From Streptomyces sennicomposti (lineage in GTDB: Bacteria; Actinomycetota; Actinomycetes; Streptomycetales; Streptomycetaceae): a DNA stretch of 64,000 bases. The notes below the pieces were generated by a model that was given only the letters and a program-made list of their open reading frames with translations, made no database searches and was not told where the DNA came from. The position numbers and the translations under genes were made by a program. Shown here piece after piece: positions 36,774 to 56,057 of this stretch (its first letter is position 1; each line of letters begins with the position of its first letter). The DNA is taken from the NCBI RefSeq assembly GCF_019890635.1, contig NZ_JAIOAB010000023.1:31726-95725 (forward strand), given 5' to 3'.

Positions 36774-38044
36774 ACCTGTGGGACGAGATCGACGCACACC
36801 TGCACCTCTTCGCCCGCCCCGTGCTGAGCTTCCGCGACCCGGACGGATTCCCCTTCAGCGTCCGGACGTACGCGCGCCAGGACCGCGCCCGCGACCTCTT
36901 CCACGTCCAGATCCCCGAGGGCGTGCCCGCCGTCGCCGGACCGGCCTGGCTGCTCTGGCACACCCACGACGACAACTTCGACGTCCAGCACACCCTGGCC
37001 GTCACCGGTGACCTGGTGGGCGAGGACGGCGGCTGGGCGTTCCGCCCGGCCCGGGTGATCTCCCGGATGCACGGGGACGTGGCCCAGGTCGAGCGGGCGG
37101 CCGCACGCTACCTCGCCGACCGGGGCCTGAGCGTGCCCGACACTTTCCCCTGGCCCGCGCTCGAACCCATCGCGCGCAAGGTCAGGCGGGACCTGACCGG
37201 CGGGGAACGGACCGGCGACGGCGACGAGGGCGTCGGGGAGGGCGGCGACGAGGACTGGGCCGGCTCCTACACCGAGGTGTCCCGCGCGCTGGAATCGACC
37301 CTCCACCACGGCTACTGGAAGGACCTCCCGCCGAACGCCCCGATCACCGAGGCGGCCGACCGGATGACCGACCTGCTCATCGGCCGGATCGACGCCCGGC
37401 CCGGGGAGCGGGTGCTCGACCTCGGGTGCGGGATCGGCGCCCCCGGCATCCGGCTGGCCAAGGCGAGCGGGGCGGCCGTGGTCGGGGTGTCCATCACCGA
37501 GTCGGAGATCGAACTCGCCAACGCCGCCGCGGCCGCCGAAGACCTCGCCGACCGGGTCTCCTTCCGCTACGGCAACGTGATGGCGCTGCCCTTCCCCGAC
37601 GACTCCTTCGACGCGGTCTGCTCGATGGAGTTCCTCTACCAGATCCCGGACCGGCCGCTCGCGCTGCGCGAGATCAGCCGGGTGCTGAAGCCCGGCGGGC
37701 GCTTCGAGGGCTCCGACTTCTATCTGCGCGCGCCGGTGCCGCACGAGAAGGAACCGATCCTGGCCGACCTGCGCCGCATCGCCATGGTGGAGACCCTCAC
37801 CGACCTCGACGCGTATCTCGCGGAACTGAGGGCGGCGGGCATCGAACCGGCCGGCACCGAGGACATCAGCCCCCACGTGTGGCCCACCCGCGCCCGTTAC
37901 GCCCGGCTGCTCAGGGCGTCGCGAGACGCCCTCGCCCCCGTCATGGGCGAGAAGGAACTGGACGAGGTCATCGCGGTCACCGAACAGGCCGACGATCTCC
38001 AGGAAATGGGATTCCTGCTGATATCCGGACGCAAACCCCGCTGA
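36770..38044 (+). CDS. Fusion of PNPOx-like split barrel and SAM methyltransferase
   Basis: A 424-residue two-domain protein. Residues about 1-140 form a split-barrel domain (LFARPVLSFRDPDGFPFSVR, VAGPAWLLWHTHDDNFDVQH). A Gly/Glu/Asp-rich linker (about 143-163) leads to a UbiE-like class I methyltransferase with motif I VLDLGCGIGAPGIRLA near 214-229 and motifs in DAVCSMEFLYQIPDRPLALR and SRVLKPGGRFEGSDFY. Similar methyltransferases alkylate N or O of small molecules; saframycin needs one N-methylation, so this may be it (inference). The fusion is atypical for tetrahydroisoquinoline clusters I know. Confidence 0.85.
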   Translation: MNLWDEIDAHLHLFARPVLSFRDPDGFPFSVRTYARQDRARDLFHVQIPEGVPAVAGPAWLLWHTHDDNFDVQHTLAVTGDLVGEDGGWAFRPARVISRMHGDVAQVERAAARYLADRGLSVPDTFPWPALEPIARKVRRDLTGGERTGDGDEGVGEGGDEDWAGSYTEVSRALESTLHHGYWKDLPPNAPITEAADRMTDLLIGRIDARPGERVLDLGCGIGAPGIRLAKASGAAVVGVSITESEIELANAAAAAEDLADRVSFRYGNVMALPFPDDSFDAVCSMEFLYQIPDRPLALREISRVLKPGGRFEGSDFYLRAPVPHEKEPILADLRRIAMVETLTDLDAYLAELRAAGIEPAGTEDISPHVWPTRARYARLLRASRDALAPVMGEKELDEVIAVTEQADDLQEMGFLLISGRKPR

Positions 38045-38100
38045 TCCGGCGCGCGGTTGATGTTCTTCGGGCGTCCCGGCTTTCTCACCGGCCGCCCCAC

Positions 38101-38134
38101 GAGGGCCCGTCACTTCCGTGGCGGGCCCTCTTTT
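38101..38134 (+). terminator. Intrinsic terminator after the fusion methyltransferase
   Basis: GAGGGCCCG-T-CAC (38101-38113), TTCC loop, GTG-G-CGGGCCCTC (38118-38130): a 13-bp stem with one wobble, followed directly by TTTT (38131-38134). This is the best U-tract terminator in the window, 57 bp after the stop. Confidence 0.88.
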
Positions 38135-38152
38135 CCATTCCCCCCGGATTCT

Positions 38153-38204
38153 CGGTCGCCTTTCTGTCCGCGGTCCCCGCGGGCGCCGCTTTCCCCGCCA
38201 CCAT
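38153..38204 (+). promoter_or_regulatory. Operator-promoter of the methyltransferase-NRPS operon (site D)
   Basis: CGGTCGC (38153-38159) and CTGTCCG (38164-38170), 11 bp apart; 28 bp later CACCAT (38199-38204), the same hexamer used as a -10-like element before the small secreted peptide. The methyltransferase start is 38260. This would drive the NRPS genes. Confidence 0.65.
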
Positions 38205-38259
38205 TCCAGAGGAAAGGCAACGGCCCCTTCGGGAACGGCCCGACATGCGGAGGCAGCGG

Positions 38260-39312
38260 ATGACGGAACAGCAGTCTGTGGACCAGGAACTGGCCAATGA
38301 GGTCGCCAAGATCTCCAGTCTGATGGGGCCGTGGGCCGTCCGGGTCGCCTCGACCCTCCGGCTGCCGGACCACATCGCCGCCGGCACCACCAAGGTGTCC
38401 GAACTCGCCCAGCTCACCGGCAGCGACCCCGACGTCCTCGGCCGGCTGCTGCGCTACCTCTCCGTGCTCGGCGTCTTTTGCGAGGAGGCCCCCGGCGAGT
38501 ACCAGGTCACCGAACTGGGCGAGTTCTTCCGCGACGACCACCCCATGAAGCTGCGCCGCTTCCTCGACCAGAACGGCTTCGGGGCCAAGCTGGACGCCGT
38601 CACCGCCCGCCTGGAACAGGGCGTGCGCACCGGCAGGACCGTCTACGAGGACGTGTTCGGCCGGCGGTTCTGGGAGGACCAGGACGACTACCCCGACCCC
38701 GAGCTGTCCTTCAACACGCTCATGGCGGACCACACCCGCTGGTTCGGCCCCGACATCCGCGACTCCTTCGACTGGGGCGCGCACAAGCTCATCGTGGACG
38801 TCGGCGGCGGCACCGGAGCCGGCACCCTCCTGCACGAACTCCTCACCCACTTCCCCGACATGCGCGGCATCCTGGTCGAGGACCCGCGCGAGACGGCGAC
38901 CTCGGCCGCCGGCTCCCTCGGCCCCATCGGCGACCGCTGCACCCTCGTCCGGCAGAGCCTGTTCGACCCCATGCCGCAGGGCGGCGACGTCTACGTCCTC
39001 ACCAACATCCTGCGCAACTGGAACCAGCAGGACGCGATCCGCATCCTGCGCCGCTGCGCCGAGGCCGCCGGCCCCGACGGCGACGTCCTGGTCCTCGAAC
39101 GCATCCTCTCCGCCGAGGACCAGCACCAGATCCACGTCGCCGACGCCAACCTGCGCATCCTGCTGCTGCTCGGCGGCAAGGAGCGCACCCTCGAGGAGTT
39201 CCGCGAGATCGGGCGCGCGGCGGGCCTGGACCTGACCGCCACCACACCCACCGGCTACTCCCACATGTACCTGATCCGGTACTCCGCGGCCGGCCGTGGC
39301 CACCAGGCGTGA
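38260..39312 (+). CDS. Class I SAM-dependent O-methyltransferase (acetylserotonin-MT-like)
   Basis: A 350-residue small-molecule methyltransferase with the dimerisation/winged-helix N-domain (WAVRVASTLRLPDHIAAGTT, VLGRLLRYLSVLGVF) and the catalytic domain: SAM motif DVGGGTGAGTLLHELL near residue 180, then DVYVLTNILRNWNQQDAIR and VLVLERILSAEDQHQ. The family's catalytic His is in a position normally HDW/HNW; here it reads NILRNWN, so base catalysis by His is in doubt. GGAGG precedes the ATG at 38260. It is the first gene of the NRPS operon. Confidence 0.9.
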   Translation: MTEQQSVDQELANEVAKISSLMGPWAVRVASTLRLPDHIAAGTTKVSELAQLTGSDPDVLGRLLRYLSVLGVFCEEAPGEYQVTELGEFFRDDHPMKLRRFLDQNGFGAKLDAVTARLEQGVRTGRTVYEDVFGRRFWEDQDDYPDPELSFNTLMADHTRWFGPDIRDSFDWGAHKLIVDVGGGTGAGTLLHELLTHFPDMRGILVEDPRETATSAAGSLGPIGDRCTLVRQSLFDPMPQGGDVYVLTNILRNWNQQDAIRILRRCAEAAGPDGDVLVLERILSAEDQHQIHVADANLRILLLLGGKERTLEEFREIGRAAGLDLTATTPTGYSHMYLIRYSAAGRGHQA

Positions 39313-39454
39313 GACCGCGGCCCGGCTCGCCGGCCGGTTCCTCCGGTACGCGAGCCGCCATCCGGGACTGCTCCCGCTGATCCGGCCCGGCGCGCTCGTC
39401 CGGCAGGTGAGCCGCGCCGTCCTCCGTGACGGACAACGACTCGAACGTTCCTGA
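39296..39454 (+). CDS. Candidate 52-residue basic amphipathic peptide between methyltransferase and sfmA
   Basis: A GTG-started frame overlaps the end of the methyltransferase by 17 bp and stops 9 bp before sfmA. The product is Arg/Leu-rich and helical (RETAARLAGRFLRYASRHPG, LVRQVSRAVLRDGQRLERS), with no cysteine. About 43 of 52 codons end in G or C, consistent with coding, and no other gene occupies the gap. No strong ribosome site is seen; translation would depend on coupling. It could also be non-coding. No family recognised. Confidence 0.4.
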   Translation: MATRRETAARLAGRFLRYASRHPGLLPLIRPGALVRQVSRAVLRDGQRLERS

Positions 39455-39463
39455 GAGGTTGAC

Positions 39464-44701
<5,238 letters not shown>

Positions 44702-44736
44702 CCCCAGCCGCATCCGTCGCAGAGAGGAACGCCACG

Positions 44737-48065
<3,329 letters not shown>

Positions 48066-48069
<4 letters not shown>

Positions 48070-51000
48070 CCACATCCATCGACGAGCCGAACCAGGCCCA
48101 CGGCGAACTCCTCGCCCGGTTACTGTCCTCGCAGAACGTCGAGCACGCGGCCAGCCTCTCCCCGGAGCAGCGGCGTCTGCTGATGCTCATGAACATGGAG
48201 CCGGGGATGCCGGTCCACCGCGTCAGCGGCTACCGGCTGAGCGGCGCCCTCGACGTCGCCGCCCTCCAGCAGGCCCTGGCCGCCCTGACCGGCCGGCACG
48301 AACTGCTGCGCAGCTCCTTCACCGAACTCGCCGGGCGCGTGGTGCGGGTGGTGCACACCGTCAGCGAGGCCCGCCTCGTGGAGCACACCCCCACGGCCGG
48401 CGAGTCCGCCGAGGAGTTCCTCGCCCGGCACACCCGGGCCGAATTCGACACCCCGCTGGACCCGTTCGCCGGGCAACTGCTCCGGGTGCTCCTGCTGCGC
48501 ACCTCGGCGACCGACCATGTGCTGCTGCTCACCGCGCACGAGCTGATCGCCGACGAGTGGACCCCGGACCTGCTGATCCGCGACCTCGTCGCCGAGTACC
48601 GCCGGGTCCTCACCGGCGGCGCGGACGCCCCCGCGCCCGCCGCCGCCCCGTACAGCGACTACGCCCGCTGGCGGCTGGAGCGGACCGAGGCCCCGGAGAC
48701 CGCGCGGCAGCTCGACCACTGGCGGCAGCGGCTCGCCGGGGTCCCCGTCCTGCAGTTGCCCACCGACCGGCGCCGTCCCCCGGCCAAGACCTACCCGGGC
48801 GACTCGGTGACCGCCGCCGTGTCCCCGGCGGCCGCGGCGGACCTGGACCGGCTCGCCGAGCGGCTGGGCGCCGACGGCGAGTCCGTGCTCCTCGCCGCGT
48901 TCCAGACGCTGCTGTCCCGGTACGCCGGGCAGTCCGACATAGCCGTCGGCGTGCGCACCTCGGTCCGCGGGGAGCGCTGGCCGGACCTCGCCGGCCCCGC
49001 GGCGAACACCCTCGTGATCCGCACCGACCTGTCCGGCGAACCCGGCTTCGAGGACGCCGTACGCCTCACCGACCGGGCCCGCACCGAGGCGGGCGCGCAC
49101 GCCGAGATCCTGTTCGGCACCCTCGTGGACGAACTGCAGAGTTCCTCCCGCGATGTCAGCCGCACCCCCTTCTTCCAGGCCATGTTCGACTTCCGCGACG
49201 CCCGCTGGTCGCTGGCCGCGCCGGACCTGACCGTCACCCCCCGGGCGCTGCCCGCCGGACGGACCGTCGTGGACCTCGCGCTCCAGGCCGTACGCGACGA
49301 GGACGGGCTGCTGCTGCGCCTGGACTACAACACGGACCTGCACGACGCGAGCACCGTCCGCCGGATGCTCTCCCACCTGACCACCCTGCTCCACGAGGCC
49401 GTGCGCGCCCCCCGGCGGCCGGTCGCCGAACTGCCCCTGCTCGACGCCGACGAGCGCGAGCTGGTGCTGCACACCTGGAACCGGACCGAGGAGGAATTCC
49501 CCGCACACCTGGGCATCCACCAGCTGGTCGAGGCGCAGGCCGCACGCACTCCCGACGCCCTCGCCGTCAGCTGCGGCGGAGTCTCTGTCACCTACCGGGA
49601 CCTCGACGAACGGGCCAACCAGCTCGCCCACCACCTGCGCGACCGAGGGGTCGGCACCGAGTCCCGGGTGGCGATCTGCCTGGAACGCTCCGTGGAGATG
49701 GTGATCGCCATGCTCGCCGTGCTCAAGGCGGGCGGCGCCTACGTGCCCCTCGACCCCGAGTACCCGGCCGAACGCCTCGGCTATCTGCTGACCGACAGCG
49801 ACACCCAGGTCCTCATCACCCAGTGGGAACTGACCCGGGGCCTCGTCTTCGACCGCGAACGCGTCCTCATCGACGAGGACTGGCCGCGGATCGCCCGCTC
49901 GCCCCGGCACCGCCCGGACGTCGAGGTGGACCCCGGGCAGCTCGCCTACCTCATCTACACCTCCGGCTCCACCGGCCGCCCCAAGGGCGTGATGCTCACC
50001 CACCGCGGCGCCGTCAACAACCTCACCTGGCGGCAGCGCCGCTGGCCGCTCGGCCCCGACGACCGGGTCCTGCAGAACCACTCCTTCAGCTTCGACCCCT
50101 CCCTGTGGGCCACCTTCTGGCCGCTGCTCGCCGGCGCGAGCGTGATCATCACCCCGCCCGGACAGAAGTACGACGCCAAGGCCCTGGTCCGGCTCCTCGA
50201 AGAGGAGGAGATCACCGTCTACGCGGCGGTGCCCTCGCTCAACTCCGTGCTGATGGAGGAGCCCGGCATCGAGCGCTGCACCAAACTGCGCTACGTCCAG
50301 AGCGGCGCCGAGGCCCTGACCGGCGCCCTCCAGCGCAGCGTCTTCTCCCGGGTGAGGAACGCCGAACTCATCAACTTCTACGGCCCCACCGAGACCACCG
50401 TCGACTCCACCGCCTGGGTGTGCGAGCGCACCGAGGACCCCGAGGCGGCGCCCATCGGCCGGCCGGTCGCCAACCTCACCGCCTACATCCTCGACGACAA
50501 CGCCCAGCCGGTGCCGCCCGGAGTGGCCGGGCACATCTGCGTCGGCGGCGTCGGCCTCGCCCGCGGCTACCACGGCCGTCCCGGACTGACCGCCGACCGG
50601 TTCGTGCCCGACCCGTTCGGCGCCCCCGGCCGGCGCCTGTACCGCACCGGCGACCTCGGCCGGTACACCGCCGACGGCACCATCGAGTTCCTCGGCCGGG
50701 CCGACACCCAGGTCAAGATCCGCGGCTACCGGATCGAACTCGGCGAGGTCGAGACCGCGCTGACCGGCCACCCCGAGGTCCGCGAGTCCGTGGCCGTGGC
50801 CCGCGAGGAGGCCAGTGGCGACCGCCGGCTCATCGGCTACGTGGCCCGCACCCGCGGCAGCGAGCTGCGCCCGCACACCCTCCAGGCCCACCTCGCCGAG
50901 TCCATGCCCGCCTACATGGTGCCGTCCGTGATCGTCGTCCTGGACGAGTTCCCGAAGACCCCCAACGGCAAGATCGACCGCAAGGCCCTCCCCGCCCCCG

Positions 51001-52526
51001 GCGACGTGAGCACCGTCGACACCGGCGCCCTCGCCCAGCCGCGCACCGAGCTGGAGACCGAGATCGCGGCCCTGTTCGCCAAGGCGCTCCAGCTCCCGGC
51101 GGTCGGCGTCGACCAGGACTTCTTCGAGGCGGGCGGCTCGTCGCTGATGCTGGCCCGGCTCGCGTCCCAGCTCGTCAACCGGTTCGAGATCGACCTGCCC
51201 GTGCACCAGCTGTTCAAGACGCCCACCGTCGAGGGCGTCGCGGCGGCCGTGCAGGAGCACCGCAGCGGCGACCTGCGCGAGGCCCTGGTCGACCGGCAGA
51301 TCCGGATGCTGGAGAAGGACGCCGTCCTCGCCGACGACATCCGGCCCGACGGCCTCCCGCACGCGCGGTGCTTCGACCCCCGCGCCGTCCTGCTGACCGG
51401 GGCCACCGGCTACCTCGGGGCGTTCATGCTCCAGTCGCTGCTGCGGCGCACCCGCGCCGACGTGTACTGCCTGGTCCGGGCCGCCGACGAGACCGCCGCC
51501 CTCGGGCGGCTGCGCGAGACGATGCAGCGCTACCTGATCTGGGACGAGAGCTACGCCGCCCGGATCCGGCCGCTGCCCGGCGACCTCGGCCGGCCCCGCG
51601 TCGGGCTCTCCGAGGAGAAGTGGACCGAACTCGCCGGCACCCTCGACGCCGTCTACCACAGCGGCGCCACCGTCAACTTCGTCTATCCGTACTCGGCGCT
51701 GCGCAAGCCCAACGTCGGCGGCACCCAGGAACTGCTGCGGCTGGCCTGCACCACCCGGCTCAAGGCCTTCCACCACATCTCCACCGCGGACGTCGTCCTC
51801 GCCTCGCACATGCCGCGCCCGCTCCTGGAGGACGCGACGGCCCTCGCCCGCCCCAACGACGACCCCGGCGGCTACACCGGCAGCAAGTGGGTGGCCGAGA
51901 AGATCGCCGACATCGCCCGCGAACGCGGCGTCCCCGTCAGCATCTACCGGCCCGGCCTCATCCTCGGCCACACCGCCACCGGCGCCACCCAGGCCGAGGA
52001 CTACCTCGTCGTCTCCTTCCGCGGCTTCGCCGCCATGGGCATCGTCCCGGAGTACCCGCGCATCCTCGACGCCGTGCCCGTCGACTACGTGGCCGACGCC
52101 ACCGTGCACATCTCGCTCCAGCCGGACGCCATCGGCGACTTCTACCACCTGTTCAACCCCGCGCCGGTCAGCATCCGCAAGTTCTGCGACTGGATCAGGA
52201 CCTTCGGCTACGACTTCGACATCGTGCCCTTCGAGGACGCCCGCGAACGGGCCCTGGAGGTCCCGCCCGGACACCCGCTGTACTCGATGGTCCCCCTCAT
52301 CCGCGACGCCGAGGCCGACCCGCAGGAGTCGCTGGACCCCCGGCTCATCCACCTGGTGCAGCCGGAGGTCGAATGCCGCAACACCCTGCGCGCCCTGCGC
52401 GGCAGCGACGTCGTCTGCCCGCCGGCCGACGAGAAGCAGGCCCACCTGGTCCTGCAGTACCTGATCGACCAGGGCCACCTCGAATCGCCCGAGCAGATGC
52501 GGGCGAAGTACGGCCGGAGCGTGTGA
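48066..52526 (+). CDS. sfmC: NRPS, C-A-PCP-RE, saframycin SfmC-like Pictet-Spengler module
   Basis: 1486 residues, GTGA overlap with sfmB. Domains: condensation-like (about 25-460), adenylation (about 480-985), PCP (GGSSL near 1024) and terminal thioester reductase (about 1100-1486; GATGYLG near 1108-1116, YTGSKWVAEK). The C-domain core reads HELIADEW (His158-Glu159) instead of HHxxxDG. SfmC is known to activate 3-hydroxy-5-methyl-O-methyltyrosine, act iteratively, release aldehydes by its RE domain and catalyse Pictet-Spengler cyclisations. Hand-read A-domain residues D-P-W-A-V-S-F-V-D-K fit an unusual aromatic substrate (inference). Confidence 0.94.
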
Positions 52527-52574
52527 CCCATGCCCACCGACCGACCTGACGACCCGCGAGAGGAGGAGACCCGG

Positions 52575-53645
52575 ATGCAGCCGCTCACCCCCTTCCACCT
52601 GCTCCGCCCGCAGGACCTGCCGCGCACGGTGGAAGAACTCGGCGACACCGCCTCGGGACCCGCCGCCCCGCAGCTCGCGGCGCTCGCCGAGGCCCTCCTG
52701 GACGGACCCGACGAGAAGACCCAGGACCGGGCGCGCGAGGCCGTCGCCCTCCTGGACGAAGCCCTGCCCGACCCGGAGCCCGTCGGCACGGACCCCGACG
52801 AGTCCCCCGGCAACCGCGCCAACGACGAGGCCTTCGCCATCGTCCGGGTACGCGGCGACGCGCTGCACCTGCTGCGCCGCTCCACCGCGCACGCCTACCT
52901 CGTCCTGTGCGAGGAGGAGAGCACCACCGGCACCTCGCTGCCCGCCGCGCAACTGCACCGTCTGCACCTGGCCTTCGGCGCCCTGTTCGCCCTGTACTCC
53001 GGCACGCCGGTCCACCGGGCCGAGGCCGCGCAAGGCACCCCGCGGGCGCCCCGGCCGCTGCCTGCGCACACCATGGGCGAGGCGGACGCGCTGCGCCGCT
53101 GGACCCGCGGCCACCGCGTGTTCATGGCCCTGGTCCAGGGCATGGTCGTCGCCTGCCACTGCATGGGCGACCGGCTGCGCGCCGGCGACCCGGAACGCGC
53201 CCGGCAGTTCCTCGCCCTGGCGACCACGCTGATGCGGGGCTCCGGCGCCGCCCTCACCTTCACCGGCGACTTCCCGTACTCCGCCTACACGGTACGGGTG
53301 CGCCCGACCCTGATCCCGCCCAGCGCACCGCCGGACATGACGGGCCTGCGCTGGCGCGACCACGAGTACCTCATCCGGGTGCTCAGCGACCTGCGCCCGC
53401 TGTTCGGCGACCTGCCCCCGCTGCTCGCGGCCGACCACCGGCGGCTCGCCGAGGCCCTCGACGAGGCGTACCAGGCGCACAAGAGCGTCTGCTCGCACTT
53501 CGTGGGCAGCGACACCTCCAGCGTGCTCATGGCCGACCGGACCAACGAGTCCGCGGTCGCCACCCTGGAACGCTTCAGGCGCTCGCGGGGCCAGCTCGTC
53601 AGCGGTCGCCGCCCCCGCGGCGGCCGCCGGGAGGAGCAGCCGTGA
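52575..53645 (+). CDS. sfmD: SfmD-like haem tyrosine-derivative 3-hydroxylase
   Basis: 356 residues from ATG 52575, chosen because AGGAGGAG lies 7 bp upstream; an ATG at 52530 would add 15 residues. The haem-attachment motif HxxxC reads His302-K-S-V-Cys306 (AYQAHKSVCSHF), with further upstream His residues (CHCMGD, ADHRRL) as candidate axial ligands. SfmD has a singly thioether-linked haem and hydroxylates 3-methyltyrosine with hydrogen peroxide. Position between sfmC and the peptidase gene matches the saframycin operon. The stop overlaps the next GTG. Confidence 0.9.
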   Translation: MQPLTPFHLLRPQDLPRTVEELGDTASGPAAPQLAALAEALLDGPDEKTQDRAREAVALLDEALPDPEPVGTDPDESPGNRANDEAFAIVRVRGDALHLLRRSTAHAYLVLCEEESTTGTSLPAAQLHRLHLAFGALFALYSGTPVHRAEAAQGTPRAPRPLPAHTMGEADALRRWTRGHRVFMALVQGMVVACHCMGDRLRAGDPERARQFLALATTLMRGSGAALTFTGDFPYSAYTVRVRPTLIPPSAPPDMTGLRWRDHEYLIRVLSDLRPLFGDLPPLLAADHRRLAEALDEAYQAHKSVCSHFVGSDTSSVLMADRTNESAVATLERFRRSRGQLVSGRRPRGGRREEQP

Positions 53646-55993
53646 GCCCGTGGCCCGCCCCGGCCGCCGCCGGGCAGACGCTGGCGCCCCTCGGCGCCAC
53701 CGCCGGGGCGGCGGCCGCCCTCCTGGGAGCCGCCGCACTGCTCGCCGCCGGCATGCTGCGCCGCCCGGAGGCCGCTCCCGAGGAGGCCCCCGGGGACGCG
53801 TTCTCCGCCGAACGGGCCCTGCGCCACGTACGGGAGATCGCCCGCGCGCCGCGCCCCCTCGGCTCCGCCGAACACCGCCGGGTCCGCGCGCACCTGGTCC
53901 GCGAACTCACCGGGCTGGGGCTGACCTGCGAGGTCCAGCGGGCCACCGTCGTGGACGAGTCGGACGGGATGCGCCCGGGCGCCACCGTGCGCATCGCCGC
54001 CGACGTGGCCAACGTCGTCGCCGTGCTGCCGGGGGCCGAAGGCGCCTCGCGGCGCCCCGCGGTGGTGCTGGTCGCGCACTACGACACGGTGCCCGCCAGC
54101 CCCGGCGCCAACGACAACGCGGTCGCGGTCGCCGCCCTGCTGGAGACCGCGCGGGCCCTGGCCGGCTCCCGCGGCAAGCTCGCCAACGACGTGGTGTTCC
54201 TGTTCACCGACGCGGAGGAGATCGGCCAGCTCGGCGCGCGGGCCTTCGTCGAACGGCACGAACTGCGCGAACGGATCGGCGTGGTGCTCAACTTCGAGGC
54301 GCGCGGCAGCCGCGGCCCCGCCCTGATGTTCGAGACCGGGCGCAACGCCCGGGCCGCCTACCGGCACCTCGAACGGGCCGCCGCCCACCAGTACACCTCC
54401 TCGCTGTTCCGGGAGGTGTACAAGCGGATGCCGAACGCGACCGACTTCAGCGTCTTCGAGCGGGCCGGGGCGCCCGGGTTCAACTTCGCCCACATCGGCG
54501 GCTACACGCACTACCACAGCGCCTCGGACACACCCGAGGCAGTCGAGCCGCAGACCCTCCAGCACCACGGCTCGTACGCGCTGACCCTGGCCCGCCGGCT
54601 CGGCGAGGCGGACCTGGCGGCGCTGCGCGGCGCGGAGGGGGAGGAGACCGTCTTCTTCACCCTGCCCACCGGGCGGCTGGTGCGCTACCCGGCCCGCTGG
54701 ACCGTGCCCCTGGCCGCGGCCACGGCCGTGATCTGGCTCGCCGCCCTGGCGCTGCTGGTCCGCGGCCGGGCCCTGGACGCGGGGATCACCGCGCTCGGCG
54801 CCGCGGCGGCCCTGCTGCCGACGGCGGCCGTGGCCCTGGCGGCCCAGACGGCCGGCGCCCGACTCGGGGCGCGCCGCCCGGAGTTCGCGTACTACGGGCA
54901 CCCCAGCCGCTTCGGCGGGCTCTTCCTGAGCGGGATCGTCGCCGCGAACCTCGCCGCCCACACCCTGCTCGCGTGGGCCTTCGGCCGGACGGGGCACCCG
55001 CTGGAACTCGCGGCCGGCGCCACGGTGTGGTGGCTGCTGCCCATGCTGCTCACCGCCCGCGCCGCACCCTGCCTCGGCTATCTGCTGAGCTGGCCGCTGC
55101 TGGGGTGCGCCGCCGGGCTCGCGCTGATCGGCCACGGGCCGCTGCCCTCCGCCCTCGCCGGGCTGGCGCTGGTCACGGCCGGCCCGGTCTGCCTGATGGG
55201 CCCGCTGGTCGCCCTGACCTACACGGCCCTGTCGCAGCGGCTGTCGGCCGTGCCCTCGCTGGTGACCTCCTGGGTGTGCATGGCGCTGTACGCGCCGCTG
55301 GGCGCGCTGACCGCCGCCCTGGGACGGCCGCTGCCCGCCGCCCTGGCCGTCGCCGCGCTCGCCCTGGCGGCGGCCGGACTGCGGCCCGGCCGCGACCGCG
55401 CCCGCTACCGCGGGGTGCTCTACGCCCTCGACGCCGACCGGGGCCGGGCGGTGCTCGCCTCGGTCGAGCCGGAGACGGTGGCCGGCCCGGGCGCGCCCGG
55501 CGCTCCCGAGCACGGCCCGCTGCCCGAGTTCTTCGGCGAGGAGGACCACCGGTACTTCCACGCCGAGACGGCCCCGGCCGAACTGGCCGCCCCGGCCGCG
55601 GTGGTGACCAGTACCGACGCCTCCGCCGGGCGGCGCACGGTCACCCTCTGCCTCGCCTCCCGGCGGGGAGCCGCCGAAGCGGTGCTCTTCCTCGACGGCG
55701 CCCGCGTCCTGCACTACGAGGTCGACGGCTGCCCGGGCGAAGGGCGCGGCGGCGAGGACGACGACTGGAGCCTGTGGCTCTACGGACTGCCGGCCGAGGG
55801 GCGCACCGTCACGGTGACCGTGGCGGACGACGGACCCCTGCGGCTCCGGCTGATGGACCGCACCGACGGCGTGCCCCCCGGGGCGCTGCCGCCCGGCGAC
55901 GGCCCGCCCGGCCCGGCCCTGCCCGCACCCGCCCTGGGCAGCGGCATGCTCTGCAACGCCACCTGGGTCAGCGCCTCGACGGCCCTCGCCTGA
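53642..55993 (+). CDS. sfmE: SfmE-like membrane M28 peptidase (N-deacylation of the prodrug)
   Basis: 783 residues: an N-terminal membrane helix (about 16-38), an M28 zinc peptidase domain and a C-terminal half with roughly nine membrane segments plus a soluble beta-rich tail. Zinc-site residues: His146 and Asp158 (VAHYDTVPASPGANDNA), Glu192/Glu193 (TDAEEIG), Glu219 (NFEARG) and His292 (HYHSASDT). In the saframycin A pathway SfmE is a membrane peptidase that removes the fatty acyl chain outside the cytoplasm before SfmCy2 acts. GTGA overlap with sfmD indicates coupling. Confidence 0.92.
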   Translation: MSPWPAPAAAGQTLAPLGATAGAAAALLGAAALLAAGMLRRPEAAPEEAPGDAFSAERALRHVREIARAPRPLGSAEHRRVRAHLVRELTGLGLTCEVQRATVVDESDGMRPGATVRIAADVANVVAVLPGAEGASRRPAVVLVAHYDTVPASPGANDNAVAVAALLETARALAGSRGKLANDVVFLFTDAEEIGQLGARAFVERHELRERIGVVLNFEARGSRGPALMFETGRNARAAYRHLERAAAHQYTSSLFREVYKRMPNATDFSVFERAGAPGFNFAHIGGYTHYHSASDTPEAVEPQTLQHHGSYALTLARRLGEADLAALRGAEGEETVFFTLPTGRLVRYPARWTVPLAAATAVIWLAALALLVRGRALDAGITALGAAAALLPTAAVALAAQTAGARLGARRPEFAYYGHPSRFGGLFLSGIVAANLAAHTLLAWAFGRTGHPLELAAGATVWWLLPMLLTARAAPCLGYLLSWPLLGCAAGLALIGHGPLPSALAGLALVTAGPVCLMGPLVALTYTALSQRLSAVPSLVTSWVCMALYAPLGALTAALGRPLPAALAVAALALAAAGLRPGRDRARYRGVLYALDADRGRAVLASVEPETVAGPGAPGAPEHGPLPEFFGEEDHRYFHAETAPAELAAPAAVVTSTDASAGRRTVTLCLASRRGAAEAVLFLDGARVLHYEVDGCPGEGRGGEDDDWSLWLYGLPAEGRTVTVTVADDGPLRLRLMDRTDGVPPGALPPGDGPPGPALPAPALGSGMLCNATWVSASTALA

Positions 55994-56057
55994 TCCGCGC
56001 CCGCCCCGCGGGACATCCCGACCGAACCCCCACCGACCGGCCCAAGGAGGAACAGCC

